Below are positions 16,503 to 24,781 of a stretch of DNA of 64,000 nt, one piece after another. The translations under genes were made by a program, and so were the position numbers. Under the pieces are notes generated by a model, which saw nothing but the letters and a program-made list of their open reading frames with translations, searched no databases and was not told the origin of the DNA. This DNA is from an uncultured Corynebacterium sp. Its GTDB lineage: Bacteria > Actinomycetota > Actinomycetes > Mycobacteriales > Mycobacteriaceae. Location: contig NZ_CAMICL010000005.1 of NCBI RefSeq assembly GCF_946221105.1, forward strand, positions 1 to 64,000, given 5' to 3'. The stretch's first letter is position 1, and each line of letters starts with the position of its first letter.

Positions 16503-17780
16503 ATGGGGGACAACGAGTTCGTCGTTGTGGCGAACCGCCTGCCGGTGGACAAAGTCGGAGACCACTACGAGGTCTCCCCGGGCGGCCTCGTTGCGGCCCT
16601 CGCCCCGGTTTTGCGTGCCCGCGAGGGGTGCTGGGTGGGGTGGCCCGGCAACATCGGGGAAACGCTTGAGCCGTTCGAGTTCGGCGGCATTTCCCTGTTG
16701 CCTGTCACCCTCGACCAGGACGATTTCGAGGGGTTCTACGAGGGCTTTTCCAACTCCGCGTTGTGGCCGCTCTACCACGATCTGATTGTCCAGCCGGAGT
16801 ACAACCAGGCTTGGTGGGACCGTTACGTGGAGGTGAACCGCAAGTTCGCGGAGGCGACTGCAAAGGCCGCCGCCGAAAACGCCACGGTGTGGGTGCAGGA
16901 CTACCAGCTCCAGCTCGTCCCGGGGATGCTCAAGGAGATCCGTCCCGACGTGACCGTCGGCTTCTTCCTGCATATCCCCTTCCCCGCCCCCGCGTTGTTC
17001 CAGCAGCTGCCGTGGCGCGATGAAATCCTCGAGGGTCTGAAGGGCTGCGACCTGATCGGCTTTCAGCGCCACACCGACGAGGACAACTTCCGCCTGCTCA
17101 CCGACGACATCCGCACCGGCACCTTCCCCATTTCAATCGATTCGGGGGAGATCGCAGCCGCCACACAGCACCAGACCAACGCGTTACGCGACGCCGTCGG
17201 CAGCCCGAAGCACCTGCTGCTCGGCGTGGACCGCCTGGACTACACCAAGGGCATCCTGCAGCGCCTGCTGGCCATCGAGTCGCTGCTGGAGGAGGGCAAG
17301 CTCGACGACATCGCGTTTATCCAGATCGCAACCCCGTCGCGCGAGCGCATCGAGCATTACCGCACCACCCGCAAGCAGGTCGAGGAGGCCATCGGGCGCA
17401 TCAACGGCCGCTTCGGCGAGGTGGGCCGGCCGGTCGTGCACTACGTGCACCGCAGCGTGTCGAAGGAGCACCTGGGCACGTTCTACGCCGCGGCGGACAT
17501 CATGCTGGTCACCCCGTTCAAGGACGGCATGAATCTGGTGGCCAAGGAGTATGTGGCGGCCCACCCGGATGCGGACGGGGCGCTGGTGCTCTCAGAGTTC
17601 GCGGGTGCCGCCGTTGAGCTCAACCAGGCGTATTTGTGCAACCCGTTCGATTTGGAGTCCGTCAAGGAGGCGATCCTCGAGGCCACCGACCCGGACCCGG
17701 CGCGCATGCGCCACATGCACGACTGGGTGATGGAGCACGATGTGGCCGCGTGGGCGAAATCGTTCTTGGAGGAGCTGTGA
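16503..17780 (+). CDS. otsA: Trehalose-6-phosphate synthase
   Basis: A GT20 glycosyltransferase joining UDP-glucose (or ADP-glucose) and glucose-6-phosphate. The N-terminus has VVVANRLPV and SPGGLVAAL; WVQDYQLQLVP and HIPFPAP follow; GVDRLDYTKG supplies the phosphate-binding Arg and Lys; and GALVLSEFAGAA is the nucleotide-sugar loop. At 425 aa it is shorter than the roughly 485 aa usual in corynebacteria; much of the loss appears in the linker between FQRHTDEDNFRLL and TFPISIDSGE. Catalytic residues are intact. The ATG follows the previous stop immediately, and the next gene overlaps by GTGA. Confidence 0.95.
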   Translation: MGDNEFVVVANRLPVDKVGDHYEVSPGGLVAALAPVLRAREGCWVGWPGNIGETLEPFEFGGISLLPVTLDQDDFEGFYEGFSNSALWPLYHDLIVQPEYNQAWWDRYVEVNRKFAEATAKAAAENATVWVQDYQLQLVPGMLKEIRPDVTVGFFLHIPFPAPALFQQLPWRDEILEGLKGCDLIGFQRHTDEDNFRLLTDDIRTGTFPISIDSGEIAAATQHQTNALRDAVGSPKHLLLGVDRLDYTKGILQRLLAIESLLEEGKLDDIAFIQIATPSRERIEHYRTTRKQVEEAIGRINGRFGEVGRPVVHYVHRSVSKEHLGTFYAAADIMLVTPFKDGMNLVAKEYVAAHPDADGALVLSEFAGAAVELNQAYLCNPFDLESVKEAILEATDPDPARMRHMHDWVMEHDVAAWAKSFLEEL

Positions 17781-18160
17781 AGCGCGCCCTCGCACTCGTG
17801 CCACTTTTCGCCCTGGCAGCCTGCGCTCCCGCCCCCACGTGGCAAGTGGTCTCGCTGCGCACCAGCGAGGACCAGCCCGCCACTGAGGCGTCGGTGGCGC
17901 GCGTGCGTATCGACGACCAAAGGTTCACCGGCACCACCGGCTGCGCCGACGTGTCCGGCTCGTTCGAGGGCGAAGACACCGTCACGCTGGAAAACATCGC
18001 ACTCGGCGACCCGGGCGACTGCGCCGGCTGGGCCCGCCACACCCACGACCAGCTGGCACGTCTCCTCGCCGACAACACGACCTTCCAGGTCTCCCACCCC
18101 GCCGACTTCGAGATGATCCTCGTGGCAGAAACCGGCGAAACGATAAGGCTGATGCGATGA
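17777..18160 (+). CDS. Small META-like lipoprotein between otsA and otsB
   Basis: A 127-residue lipoprotein starting at GTG with KRALALVPLFALAACAPAPT (lipobox LAAC). The mature part opens with TWQVVSL, has FTGTTGCADVSGSF and a late cysteine (GDPGDCAGW). The GTxGCxxxSGSF turn is typical of META/HslJ-type domains, so membership is likely but weak. It overlaps otsA by GTGA and otsB by ATGA, so it must be translated with the trehalose genes. Role in trehalose metabolism or export is unknown. Confidence 0.8.
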   Translation: MKRALALVPLFALAACAPAPTWQVVSLRTSEDQPATEASVARVRIDDQRFTGTTGCADVSGSFEGEDTVTLENIALGDPGDCAGWARHTHDQLARLLADNTTFQVSHPADFEMILVAETGETIRLMR

Positions 18161-18852
18161 GGCTCCTTGTTTGCCTGGATTTCGACGGCACCCTCGCCGA
18201 GCTGAACCCGGACCCGTACGCGGTGCGCATCCACCCACAATCAGAAGCCGCGATCCGCCGCCTCGCCGCCGTTCCCGACACCGAGGTGGCCATCCTCACC
18301 GGCCGCCACATTGAGGGCATCAAGCAGGTCCTCCCCGCGGACCTCCCAGTAACAATCATCGGTTCCCACGGCGCGGAGCCGGGGCCGCAACTCGAAGACC
18401 AAGACCGCGCCTACCTCGACAGCATCGAGCAACAGCTCAACGCCCTCGCCACCGACGGCGCCTACGTGGAGGTCAAGCCGTACCAGCGCGTCCTCCACGT
18501 GGCGAAGGTACAAAACCCCGACACCGCAGCAACCATCCTCGCCGCGGCGAACGCCATCGACACGCAAGGCCGGCCGAAAACCCAGGGCCACAACGTGGTG
18601 GAGTTTTCCGCGGTGGAGATCACGAAGGGCACCTGGCTCAGCGCCTACAAGCGGGCCTTCGACCGCACCATTTTCGCCGGCGACGACGACACGGACGAGC
18701 ACGCGATGGCGGTCCTTACCCCTAACGACATCGGCATCAAAGTTGGCGCAAAACCCTCGCGGGCCACCCGCCGGGTACCCGACGTCGACGCCATGGCACA
18801 ATTGCTCACCCAACTCGCCGACGAAAGGGAAGCATGGAGCGCCACGCGCTAG
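18157..18852 (+). CDS. otsB: Trehalose-6-phosphate phosphatase
   Basis: HAD-superfamily phosphatase, 231 aa, releasing trehalose from the OtsA product. Motif I is CLDFDGTLAEL with nucleophile and acid/base Asp; motif II is AILTGRH; the C-terminal metal loop is FAGDDDTDEHAM. It starts four bases inside the preceding lipoprotein gene and overlaps the esterase gene by 19 bases, which closes the trehalose operon. Confidence 0.93.
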   Translation: MRLLVCLDFDGTLAELNPDPYAVRIHPQSEAAIRRLAAVPDTEVAILTGRHIEGIKQVLPADLPVTIIGSHGAEPGPQLEDQDRAYLDSIEQQLNALATDGAYVEVKPYQRVLHVAKVQNPDTAATILAAANAIDTQGRPKTQGHNVVEFSAVEITKGTWLSAYKRAFDRTIFAGDDDTDEHAMAVLTPNDIGIKVGAKPSRATRRVPDVDAMAQLLTQLADEREAWSATR

Positions 18853-19604
18853 TCCACCAGGGCCACGAGCGTCGCTGGATCGAGATCGAAGGCACGACCA
18901 ACGCCCTTCTTCTGGTTCTGCACGGCTCGCTGCAGTCCGGCAACGTGCTGCGCAACTTCACCGACCGCACCTTCGAGGGCCTCGGCCCCACCGTGGTCTA
19001 CCCGGACGGCATCAAGCACCACTTCAACGACCTGCGCGCGGGCTTCAACGAGGATGCGCGCCGCATGCGCATCGACGACGTCGGCTTCCTCACCAAGGTC
19101 GTCGAGCACTACAACGCCGACACCGTCATCGGCTGCGGGTTCTCCAACGGCGGGCAGATGATCATGCGCCTGCTTTTCGACGCCCCAGGGCTGCTCACCG
19201 GCGCCGCCACCTTCGGCGCCTCGATGCCCACCGAGGACAACACCCTGACCACCGGCGACAACTACCAGCCGACGAAGCTACTGGCCGTGCAGGGCACAGA
19301 AGACAAGCTCGTGCCTTACGACGGCGGCGTGGCCGGCATCGGCGGCAACAACCGGGGAGAAACCCGCTCCGCCCTCAACTCCGCCGAGTTCTTTGCGGAA
19401 CTGAATGGGTGCGTCGGCCACGAGACGTCGACAAGCGAGAAGCTCCGCGTCGACGATTGGGCCGGCGAGCACCCGGTCCGCCTGGTCTCCCTCGAGGGCG
19501 CCGGGCACATGGTGCCAGTCAACAAGGACCTCGACCCGCGGCTGGGCCACAACCCGAAAACACCTACCGGCGGGGAGCTTATCCGCGAGTTCTTCTTTGC
19601 CTAG
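18834..19604 (+). CDS. PHB-depolymerase-like esterase
   Basis: An alpha/beta-hydrolase of the LpqC/poly(3-hydroxybutyrate) depolymerase group, 256 aa. The nucleophile elbow is GCGFSNGGQMIMR, the oxyanion region is LLVLHGSLQSG, and the late His is in EGAGHMVPVN. No signal peptide is seen, so it is probably cytoplasmic, unlike secreted LpqC. Substrate unknown; feruloyl or acyl esters are common in the group. It starts inside otsB and its end overlaps the convergent rlmB gene by 26 bases. Confidence 0.8.
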   Translation: MERHALVHQGHERRWIEIEGTTNALLLVLHGSLQSGNVLRNFTDRTFEGLGPTVVYPDGIKHHFNDLRAGFNEDARRMRIDDVGFLTKVVEHYNADTVIGCGFSNGGQMIMRLLFDAPGLLTGAATFGASMPTEDNTLTTGDNYQPTKLLAVQGTEDKLVPYDGGVAGIGGNNRGETRSALNSAEFFAELNGCVGHETSTSEKLRVDDWAGEHPVRLVSLEGAGHMVPVNKDLDPRLGHNPKTPTGGELIREFFFA

Positions 19605-20511
19605 CGAATTCGCTTAGCACCACGCCCGCCGCGACGGAGGCGTTGAGGGATTCCACCCAGTCCTCCATGGGCACAGACATGATCACGTCGCAGTTTTCGC
19701 GCACCAGGCGCGAAATCCCCTTGCCTTCGGAGCCGACGACGATGACCACGTTGTCGGTGGCCTGGTCGAAGGTGTCCAGGGTGTGCTCGCCGCCCGCGTC
19801 GAGGCCGACGACGGTGTAGCCGTTGTCCTGGAACTGCTTGACGGTGCGGGTCACGTTGGTCACGCGCGCCACGGGCAGGCGGGCCGCGGTGCCAGCGGAT
19901 GTCCTCCAGGCCACGCCGGTGACCTGAGCCGAGCGGCGCTCCGGGATGATCACGCCGTTGCCGCCGAACGCCGCGGTCGAACGGATCACCGCGCCCAAGT
20001 TTCGCGGGTCCGTGATGTTGTCCAGCACCACGAACATGCCGGGCCCGTCCACGGACTCGAGCAGATCGTCAAAGTCGGCGTACTTGTACGGCTGGATCTT
20101 CAGCCCGAGGCCCTGGTGCATGCCGTTGCCGGTCATCGCGTCGAGCTGCTGGCGTGGCACCTCGTGCACCGGAATGCCCTTGGAGTTGGCCATCCCGACG
20201 GCCTCGCTCAGCCGCTCGTCGTGGCCGGTACCAGCGACCACGTACAGCGCCTCCGCCGGCACCTTCGCCTTCAGGCACTCAACCACCGGGTTGCGGCCGA
20301 CCACCATGTCGGCAACTTCCCTATCGTGGCGTCCCTGCGCGCGGCGCTGGCGGTCCAGCTTGCGCTTGTGCGCGGCGTGGTAGACGCGGTCTTCCGCCTT
20401 CGGGGTCGCGCCCTTGCCGCGCAGCCCGCGGCGTCGTTGCCCGCCGGACCCCTTCGTGGGGCCCTTCTTGTTCTTCTTCTGCTTGTCCGGACGCTCGTAC
20501 GGTTTCGCCAT
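19579..20511 (-). CDS. rlmB: 23S rRNA 2'-O-ribose methyltransferase
   Basis: A SpoU-family (SPOUT) methyltransferase, 310 aa, that normally modifies G2251 of 23S rRNA. The N-terminal ~60 residues are very basic (KKNKKGPTKG, RRRGLRGKG), followed by the substrate-binding domain beginning VVGRNPVVECLK. SPOUT motifs are LDNITDPRNLGAVIR, VVGSEGKGI and SLNASVAAGVVL. It follows cysS by three bases, the order seen in other corynebacteria. The C-terminus overlaps the convergent esterase gene. Confidence 0.92.
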   Translation of the reverse strand: MAKPYERPDKQKKNKKGPTKGSGGQRRRGLRGKGATPKAEDRVYHAAHKRKLDRQRRAQGRHDREVADMVVGRNPVVECLKAKVPAEALYVVAGTGHDERLSEAVGMANSKGIPVHEVPRQQLDAMTGNGMHQGLGLKIQPYKYADFDDLLESVDGPGMFVVLDNITDPRNLGAVIRSTAAFGGNGVIIPERRSAQVTGVAWRTSAGTAARLPVARVTNVTRTVKQFQDNGYTVVGLDAGGEHTLDTFDQATDNVVIVVGSEGKGISRLVRENCDVIMSVPMEDWVESLNASVAAGVVLSEFARQRRTRG

Positions 20512-20514
20512 GAT

Positions 20515-21840
20515 CTACTCCTTCACCTGCCACTGCGGCCCGTCGGCCGTGTCGGTCACCTCGATACCGGCCGCAGCGAGGCGGTCGCGCACCTCGTCGG
20601 CGGTCGCCCAGTCTTTTTCCGCGCGGGCGGTCGCCCTGCGTTCCAGCTCTGCGCGCACCAGTACATCGAGCGCGTTGCTATTGCTTGTCGACGACGGCCA
20701 CGCCCCCGGATCCACACCCAACACCGCCGCCATCGCACGCACCTGAGCTGCGATCGGCGCGGGATCGGAAGCCTTGTTGCCCTCGCGGACCAGGTTGTGG
20801 ATCTCGGCGAGCGCCTTGGGCACGGAGAAGTCGTCGTTGAGCGCCTCGGCGAACCCGTCGGTCCAGGTCGTGGGCTCGGGCATGCCGGCACGCTTCACAA
20901 ATTCCTCGATGCGCCGGTAGCCGGCCGCCGCCTCCTGAAGCGCCTCCGGCGAGTACTCGAGCACGCTGCGGTAGTGCGCCGATCCCAGGTAGTAGCGCAG
21001 CTCCACCGGGCGAACTTCCTCGAGCATGTTGTCGATGGACAGCACGTTGCCCAAACTCTTCGACATCTTCTCGCCGGCCATGGTCACCCAGTGGTTGTGC
21101 ATCCAGAAGCGGGCGAACCCATCGCCGGCCGCATGCGACTGCGCCTGCTCGTTCTCGTGGTGGGGGAACTGCAGGTCCAGCCCGCCGCCGTGGATGTCGA
21201 ACTCGGAGCCGAGGTACCACGTGGACATTGCCGAGCACTCGAGGTGCCAGCCGGGGCGGCCCGGGCCCCACGGGGTGGGCCAGCTCGGCTCGCCGGGCTT
21301 AGCGGCCTTCCACAGGGCGAAGTCCGGGTCGTCGCCCGTCATGTCCTCCAGCTTGTTGCCGGAGATCGAGCCGTAGTCCCCGCCGGCTTTCACCCAGGCG
21401 TTCACGTCGAAGTAGACGGAGCCGTCGCGGGTGTAGGCGAAGCCAGCGTCGATAAGCCTCTGCATGTAGTCGACCATCTGGGTGACGTGCCCGGTCGCGC
21501 GCGGCTCCACGGACGGCGGCAGCACACCGAGGGTGTCGTACGCGCGGGTGAACTCGCGCTCGTACGTAGAGACCCACTCCCACCAGGGGCGGTCGTGTTC
21601 GCGCGCCTTGGTCAGGATTTTGTCGTCGATGTCCGTGACGTTGCGCGCGAACGCGACGTCGTAGTCGTTGGCCAAAAACCAGCGGCGGACGATGTCGAAC
21701 GCGACACCCGAGCGCAGGTGCCCGATGTGCGGTTTGGCCTGCGGGGTGGCGCCGCACAGGTAAATCGAGACGTGGCCGGGCCTAATCGGCTCGAAGTCGC
21801 GCAGTGTGCGGGTCTTGGTGTCGAAAATGCGTTGCTTCAC
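20515..21840 (-). CDS. cysS: Cysteinyl-tRNA synthetase
   Basis: Class I synthetase, 441 aa, charging tRNA-Cys. Signature HIGH is PHIGHLRSG and KMSKS is GEKMSKSLGN; zinc ligands include YLCGATPQ and WHLECSAMS with HHENE. The start is GTG. The usual corynebacterial neighbour upstream is ispF; here three secreted-protein genes are interposed, the nearest only 11 bases upstream. Confidence 0.95.
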   Translation of the reverse strand: MKQRIFDTKTRTLRDFEPIRPGHVSIYLCGATPQAKPHIGHLRSGVAFDIVRRWFLANDYDVAFARNVTDIDDKILTKAREHDRPWWEWVSTYEREFTRAYDTLGVLPPSVEPRATGHVTQMVDYMQRLIDAGFAYTRDGSVYFDVNAWVKAGGDYGSISGNKLEDMTGDDPDFALWKAAKPGEPSWPTPWGPGRPGWHLECSAMSTWYLGSEFDIHGGGLDLQFPHHENEQAQSHAAGDGFARFWMHNHWVTMAGEKMSKSLGNVLSIDNMLEEVRPVELRYYLGSAHYRSVLEYSPEALQEAAAGYRRIEEFVKRAGMPEPTTWTDGFAEALNDDFSVPKALAEIHNLVREGNKASDPAPIAAQVRAMAAVLGVDPGAWPSSTSNSNALDVLVRAELERRATARAEKDWATADEVRDRLAAAGIEVTDTADGPQWQVKE

Positions 21841-21851
21841 AACACCGCAGT

Positions 21852-22409
21852 CTACAGAGACGACTCGTCCACCTTGAGCTCCGAGTAGCGCGCCTCCGGA
21901 ACGCTGAACTCGTACGGCTTACCCACCGGCTCCCAGACCTGGTCCGCGCTGCACTTCACGTCCTGCGCGTCGCCGTCGAGCATGGTGAAGCCCCACACGA
22001 GCCTGCCCTGCTTGCCGGCGTCGAGGGTGTACGGGCCGACCACCTGGTTCAGCGACCAGGTGGCCTGGTGCACGTAGTTCCAGCCGTACGCGCGGGTTAC
22101 GTTCTTCACCAGGTCGCCCTTCGGCGTGAAGGTGCCGGAGACCTCCAGGGTCTCAACCCGCTTTTGCTTCACGGTCTGCTCCACCGGCACCGGGCTTTCG
22201 GTGTCGTTGCCAACGCTCGCGGCGTCGGTCTGTTTGAACCAGCGGCGGGTGGCGTCGACGTAGGTGTCGGTCATGCCCGGGGTGGCGCAGTGGCTGCCCG
22301 GGGCGAGGTCCTCGTTCCAGCGCTGGGGAAGCTCGAAGTCGTAGGACTGCGCGTTAGCGGGGGCAGCGAAAACCAGGCAGGCCGCCAGCGCAGGAATGAC
22401 CCGTTTCAT
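21852..22409 (-). CDS. Secreted protein, family of three, member 3
   Basis: A 185-residue exported protein; the signal peptide MKRVIPALAACLVFAAPANA is cut before QSYDF. One cysteine pair (SHCATPG; DVKCSAD) brackets a beta-rich core with VTRAYGWNYVHQ and VVGPYTLDAGKQGRLVWGF. The same layout recurs in the two upstream genes (22410 and 22980). No known family is recognised; the pattern of alternating Thr/Ser-rich strands resembles bacterial beta-pore or adhesin folds but this is speculative. It starts directly after the upstream gene ends, with no spacer. Confidence 0.8.
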   Translation of the reverse strand: MKRVIPALAACLVFAAPANAQSYDFELPQRWNEDLAPGSHCATPGMTDTYVDATRRWFKQTDAASVGNDTESPVPVEQTVKQKRVETLEVSGTFTPKGDLVKNVTRAYGWNYVHQATWSLNQVVGPYTLDAGKQGRLVWGFTMLDGDAQDVKCSADQVWEPVGKPYEFSVPEARYSELKVDESSL

Positions 22410-22970
22410 TTACGCACCCCAGTCGGTGTTCTCGCGGGTGCTCACGCGGACGTGGCGCTCCTTCGGCATCGTCGCAGTGAAGGTGTTGCCGGCCGCTTCC
22501 CAGGTGCCGTCTGCGCCGCACACGGTCTCCTGGCCCTTGAAGTCGGAGACGATCCAGCCGGCCTGCAGCACGGCGGTCTTGCCCGGGGCGATGTTGTACG
22601 GGCCGACCTTCTCGCCGACCTCGTAGGACTGCTCGTCCGTGTAGCTGGTGGAGAAGGTGAACTGGATCAGCTTGGCCACGTCGAAGCTCAACCCCGCGGT
22701 GACGTTCCAGGTCTTGGTCTTGGTTTCGGTGATGGAGCGGGTTACCGGCAGCGGCTCATCGTTGTAGTTGGCCACGGTCCAGGTGCCGGCGGAGCCGTCG
22801 AAGTAGCTGCGGACGATCTCCACGGTCTGGCCGCGGTCGCCCGGGTTGGCGCACTTGTCGCCGATGGTGGTCGGGTTCGTCTCGTCGTAGGTGCGCTGCG
22901 GCAGGGCGTTTGCGGCCGGGGCGAGAGCGACGACGGCGGCGGTGGTGAGCAAAGCGATGGTGCGTTTCAT
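22410..22970 (-). CDS. Secreted protein, family of three, member 2
   Basis: A 186-residue exported protein with signal peptide MKRTIALLTTAAVVALAPAANA. The mature part has a cysteine pair (DKCANPGD; ETVCGADGTW) around a core ETKTKTWNVTAGLSFDV and VGPYNIAPGKTAVLQAGW, paralogous to both neighbours. Alternating polar and hydrophobic residues suggest amphipathic strands. Its stop abuts the start of member 3. Function unknown. Confidence 0.82.
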   Translation of the reverse strand: MKRTIALLTTAAVVALAPAANALPQRTYDETNPTTIGDKCANPGDRGQTVEIVRSYFDGSAGTWTVANYNDEPLPVTRSITETKTKTWNVTAGLSFDVAKLIQFTFSTSYTDEQSYEVGEKVGPYNIAPGKTAVLQAGWIVSDFKGQETVCGADGTWEAAGNTFTATMPKERHVRVSTRENTDWGA

Positions 22971-22979
22971 GGTTATTCC

Positions 22980-24233
22980 TTAGAGGTAGGTTTGGGTGGG
23001 TACGGGGAGGTTGCGGTACTCGTCCGGAGTGACGTCGATGACCCGCTCGGTTCCGTCCTTGCCGGTCACGGTGGCTTCCGCCCAGAAACCGGACGGCGCC
23101 GCCGACTGCGGGTGCGTGACCACGCGGGAGTACTTGCCGTCGCGGCCGGCGGAGAGTTCGCTGTAGTTGATGCGCGTCATCGTGGTGCCGTACTCGACGC
23201 GGACGCGGTCGCCCGGCTTCAGGTCGATGGGTTTCAGCGGGGTGTTCACCGGCATGTAGGCGCGCTTGACCGCACCGACGGAGGTGAGCCAGCCTTCCGG
23301 CAGCCTGCCGTCCTCGCCCATCCAGTTGAGGTACTGGTCGTTCTCCGCGCCGACGACGTAATCCGTCACGGGCCGGAAGGTGTAGTCACCCTTGGACCAG
23401 TTGAGGAAGTCCTGCGAGTAGCCCGGCTTGCGGAAGGTCGGCGCGACCGCCTCGATGTCGTGCGGGTACCAGGACTTGTCGCCCTCGCGTGCGGGCTCGT
23501 TCAGCTGCGGCCACTCCTCGTCACGGCGGAAGGAAGCATCAGGCTTCACGACGGCGTCCCGTTCCCCCGCCACCTTCTCCAAGCTCGGCCCAGAGGTGGC
23601 GGTGTACGTGTCGCCGGCAGGCTTCGAGTTCGCGCCCTCAGCACGGGCAGGGATCTCCATGGCCAGGTTAGACACGGAGCCGTCCGCCTTGATGATGTAC
23701 GCGAACGCGTAGCGCTCCGCCGGGCCGGTGCCACGGATGACGTTGGCGCCCGGGGCGTTGCGCAGCACGCCGTTGTCGCAGGTGACGAACATGGAGATGA
23801 AGTCCTTCTCCAGCACGCCGTAATCCACCCGGAAGGACTCGCCCGGGCCGAGCTCGATCGGGCCGAAGGTCTCGCCCTCGATCCAGCCGTTGGACTCCTT
23901 CAGACCGATGTCCGCCTTCGCAGTGGTGTCCCAGCCGCTGGGCAGGGCCGCCTTCGAGTTCGCTTCAATCTTGCGGTTCGTGCCCGTCTCCACCGTCGCC
24001 GTGTAGGGCACGGTCTGGTCGGTGCGGTTGGTGAACTGGAGAGTGCCGTCCGCGAGGTAGCGGCGGGCGGTCTCGCCGTAGCGCCACTCGGGCGTGACAC
24101 CGGCGCTGCACTCCGTGTCCAGGTTCTCAATGGGGTACCCCTGCGGCATCGCCGGAACTGCCGCCGCGATGGGGGCGTGGGCCACCGCAACCGTTCCAAG
24201 CACCGCAGCGAGCGCTGTACGTATTTTTCGCAT
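22980..24233 (-). CDS. Secreted protein, family of three, member 1 (two domains)
   Basis: A 417-residue exported protein. The ATG at 24233 gives MRKIRTALAAVLGTVAVAHA and a cleavage region near IAAAVPAMPQG. The first ~170 residues match the smaller neighbours: cysteines in DTECSAG and FVTCDNGV, and the GPIELGPGESFRVDYGV strand pair. A second related unit appears near the C-terminus (PIDLKPGDRVRVEYGTTM), so this looks like a duplicated-domain version. A pair of 11-bp repeats lies upstream. No known family; an envelope or secreted role is inferred. Confidence 0.8.
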   Translation of the reverse strand: MRKIRTALAAVLGTVAVAHAPIAAAVPAMPQGYPIENLDTECSAGVTPEWRYGETARRYLADGTLQFTNRTDQTVPYTATVETGTNRKIEANSKAALPSGWDTTAKADIGLKESNGWIEGETFGPIELGPGESFRVDYGVLEKDFISMFVTCDNGVLRNAPGANVIRGTGPAERYAFAYIIKADGSVSNLAMEIPARAEGANSKPAGDTYTATSGPSLEKVAGERDAVVKPDASFRRDEEWPQLNEPAREGDKSWYPHDIEAVAPTFRKPGYSQDFLNWSKGDYTFRPVTDYVVGAENDQYLNWMGEDGRLPEGWLTSVGAVKRAYMPVNTPLKPIDLKPGDRVRVEYGTTMTRINYSELSAGRDGKYSRVVTHPQSAAPSGFWAEATVTGKDGTERVIDVTPDEYRNLPVPTQTYL

Positions 24234-24282
24234 GCGGTCACGATAACCCTGCAACTTCCTGGACGGAAGCTAAAACCGCAGG

Positions 24283-24314
24283 TAGGGAACTTTAGTTACG
24301 GAATAGGGAACTTT
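24283..24314. promoter_or_regulatory. 11-bp direct repeats before secreted-protein cluster
   Basis: TAGGGAACTTT occurs at 24283-24293 and again at 24304-24314 on the plus strand, 21 bases apart start to start, which is two helical turns. Read on the minus strand, AAAGTTCCCTA sits about 50 and 71 bases before the first secreted-protein gene; the upstream copy overlaps the 3' end of ispF. A TAGCTT -10 candidate lies downstream. An activator or repressor site is inferred. Confidence 0.5.
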
Positions 24315-24781
24315 CGTTCCACCAACGCCGTCGCAATGGCCGCGCGGCCCTCGCCGCTGCCGGTGAACCCCATGTAGTCCGTGGTCGTCGCTGAAACAGA
24401 CACCGGGGCACCAAGGGCTTCCGAGAGCACCCGTTCCGCTTCCTCCCGCACCGGCGACATCTTCGGGCTCTGGCCGATGAGTTGGGCGGAGACGTTGACG
24501 ACGCTGTGGCCGTGGGCGTCGAGAAGTTCTTTGAGCTCCTGCAGCAGCTGGACTCCGCGAACCCCGTCGTACTCCGGGCGGCCGACGCCGACGAAGGAGC
24601 CGAGGTCGCCCAAGCCGGAGGCGGACAACACGGCGTCGACGATGACGTGGCTAACCACGTCGCCGTCCGAGTGGCCCTCGCAGCCGTCCTGGCCTTCGTG
24701 GAGGATGCCGGCGATCCAGCATTCTTTCCCGGGTTGGATCTGGTGGGCGTCGAACGCCGTGCCTACTCGAAGAATTGTCAT
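24296..24781 (-). CDS. ispF: 2-C-methyl-D-erythritol 2,4-cyclodiphosphate synthase
   Basis: MEP-pathway enzyme, 161 aa, forming the cyclic diphosphate intermediate of isoprenoids. Metal ligands are in VGTAFDAHQI and CEGHSDGDVVSHVIVDA; the C-terminal nucleotide-binding part is VSATTTDYMGFTGSGEG. Its ATG overlaps the stop of the upstream HNH gene as ATGA. In related genomes ispD lies directly upstream; here ispD is 1.6 kb away, behind the inserted HNH gene and a terminator. Confidence 0.95.
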   Translation of the reverse strand: MTILRVGTAFDAHQIQPGKECWIAGILHEGQDGCEGHSDGDVVSHVIVDAVLSASGLGDLGSFVGVGRPEYDGVRGVQLLQELKELLDAHGHSVVNVSAQLIGQSPKMSPVREEAERVLSEALGAPVSVSATTTDYMGFTGSGEGRAAIATALVERKFPIP

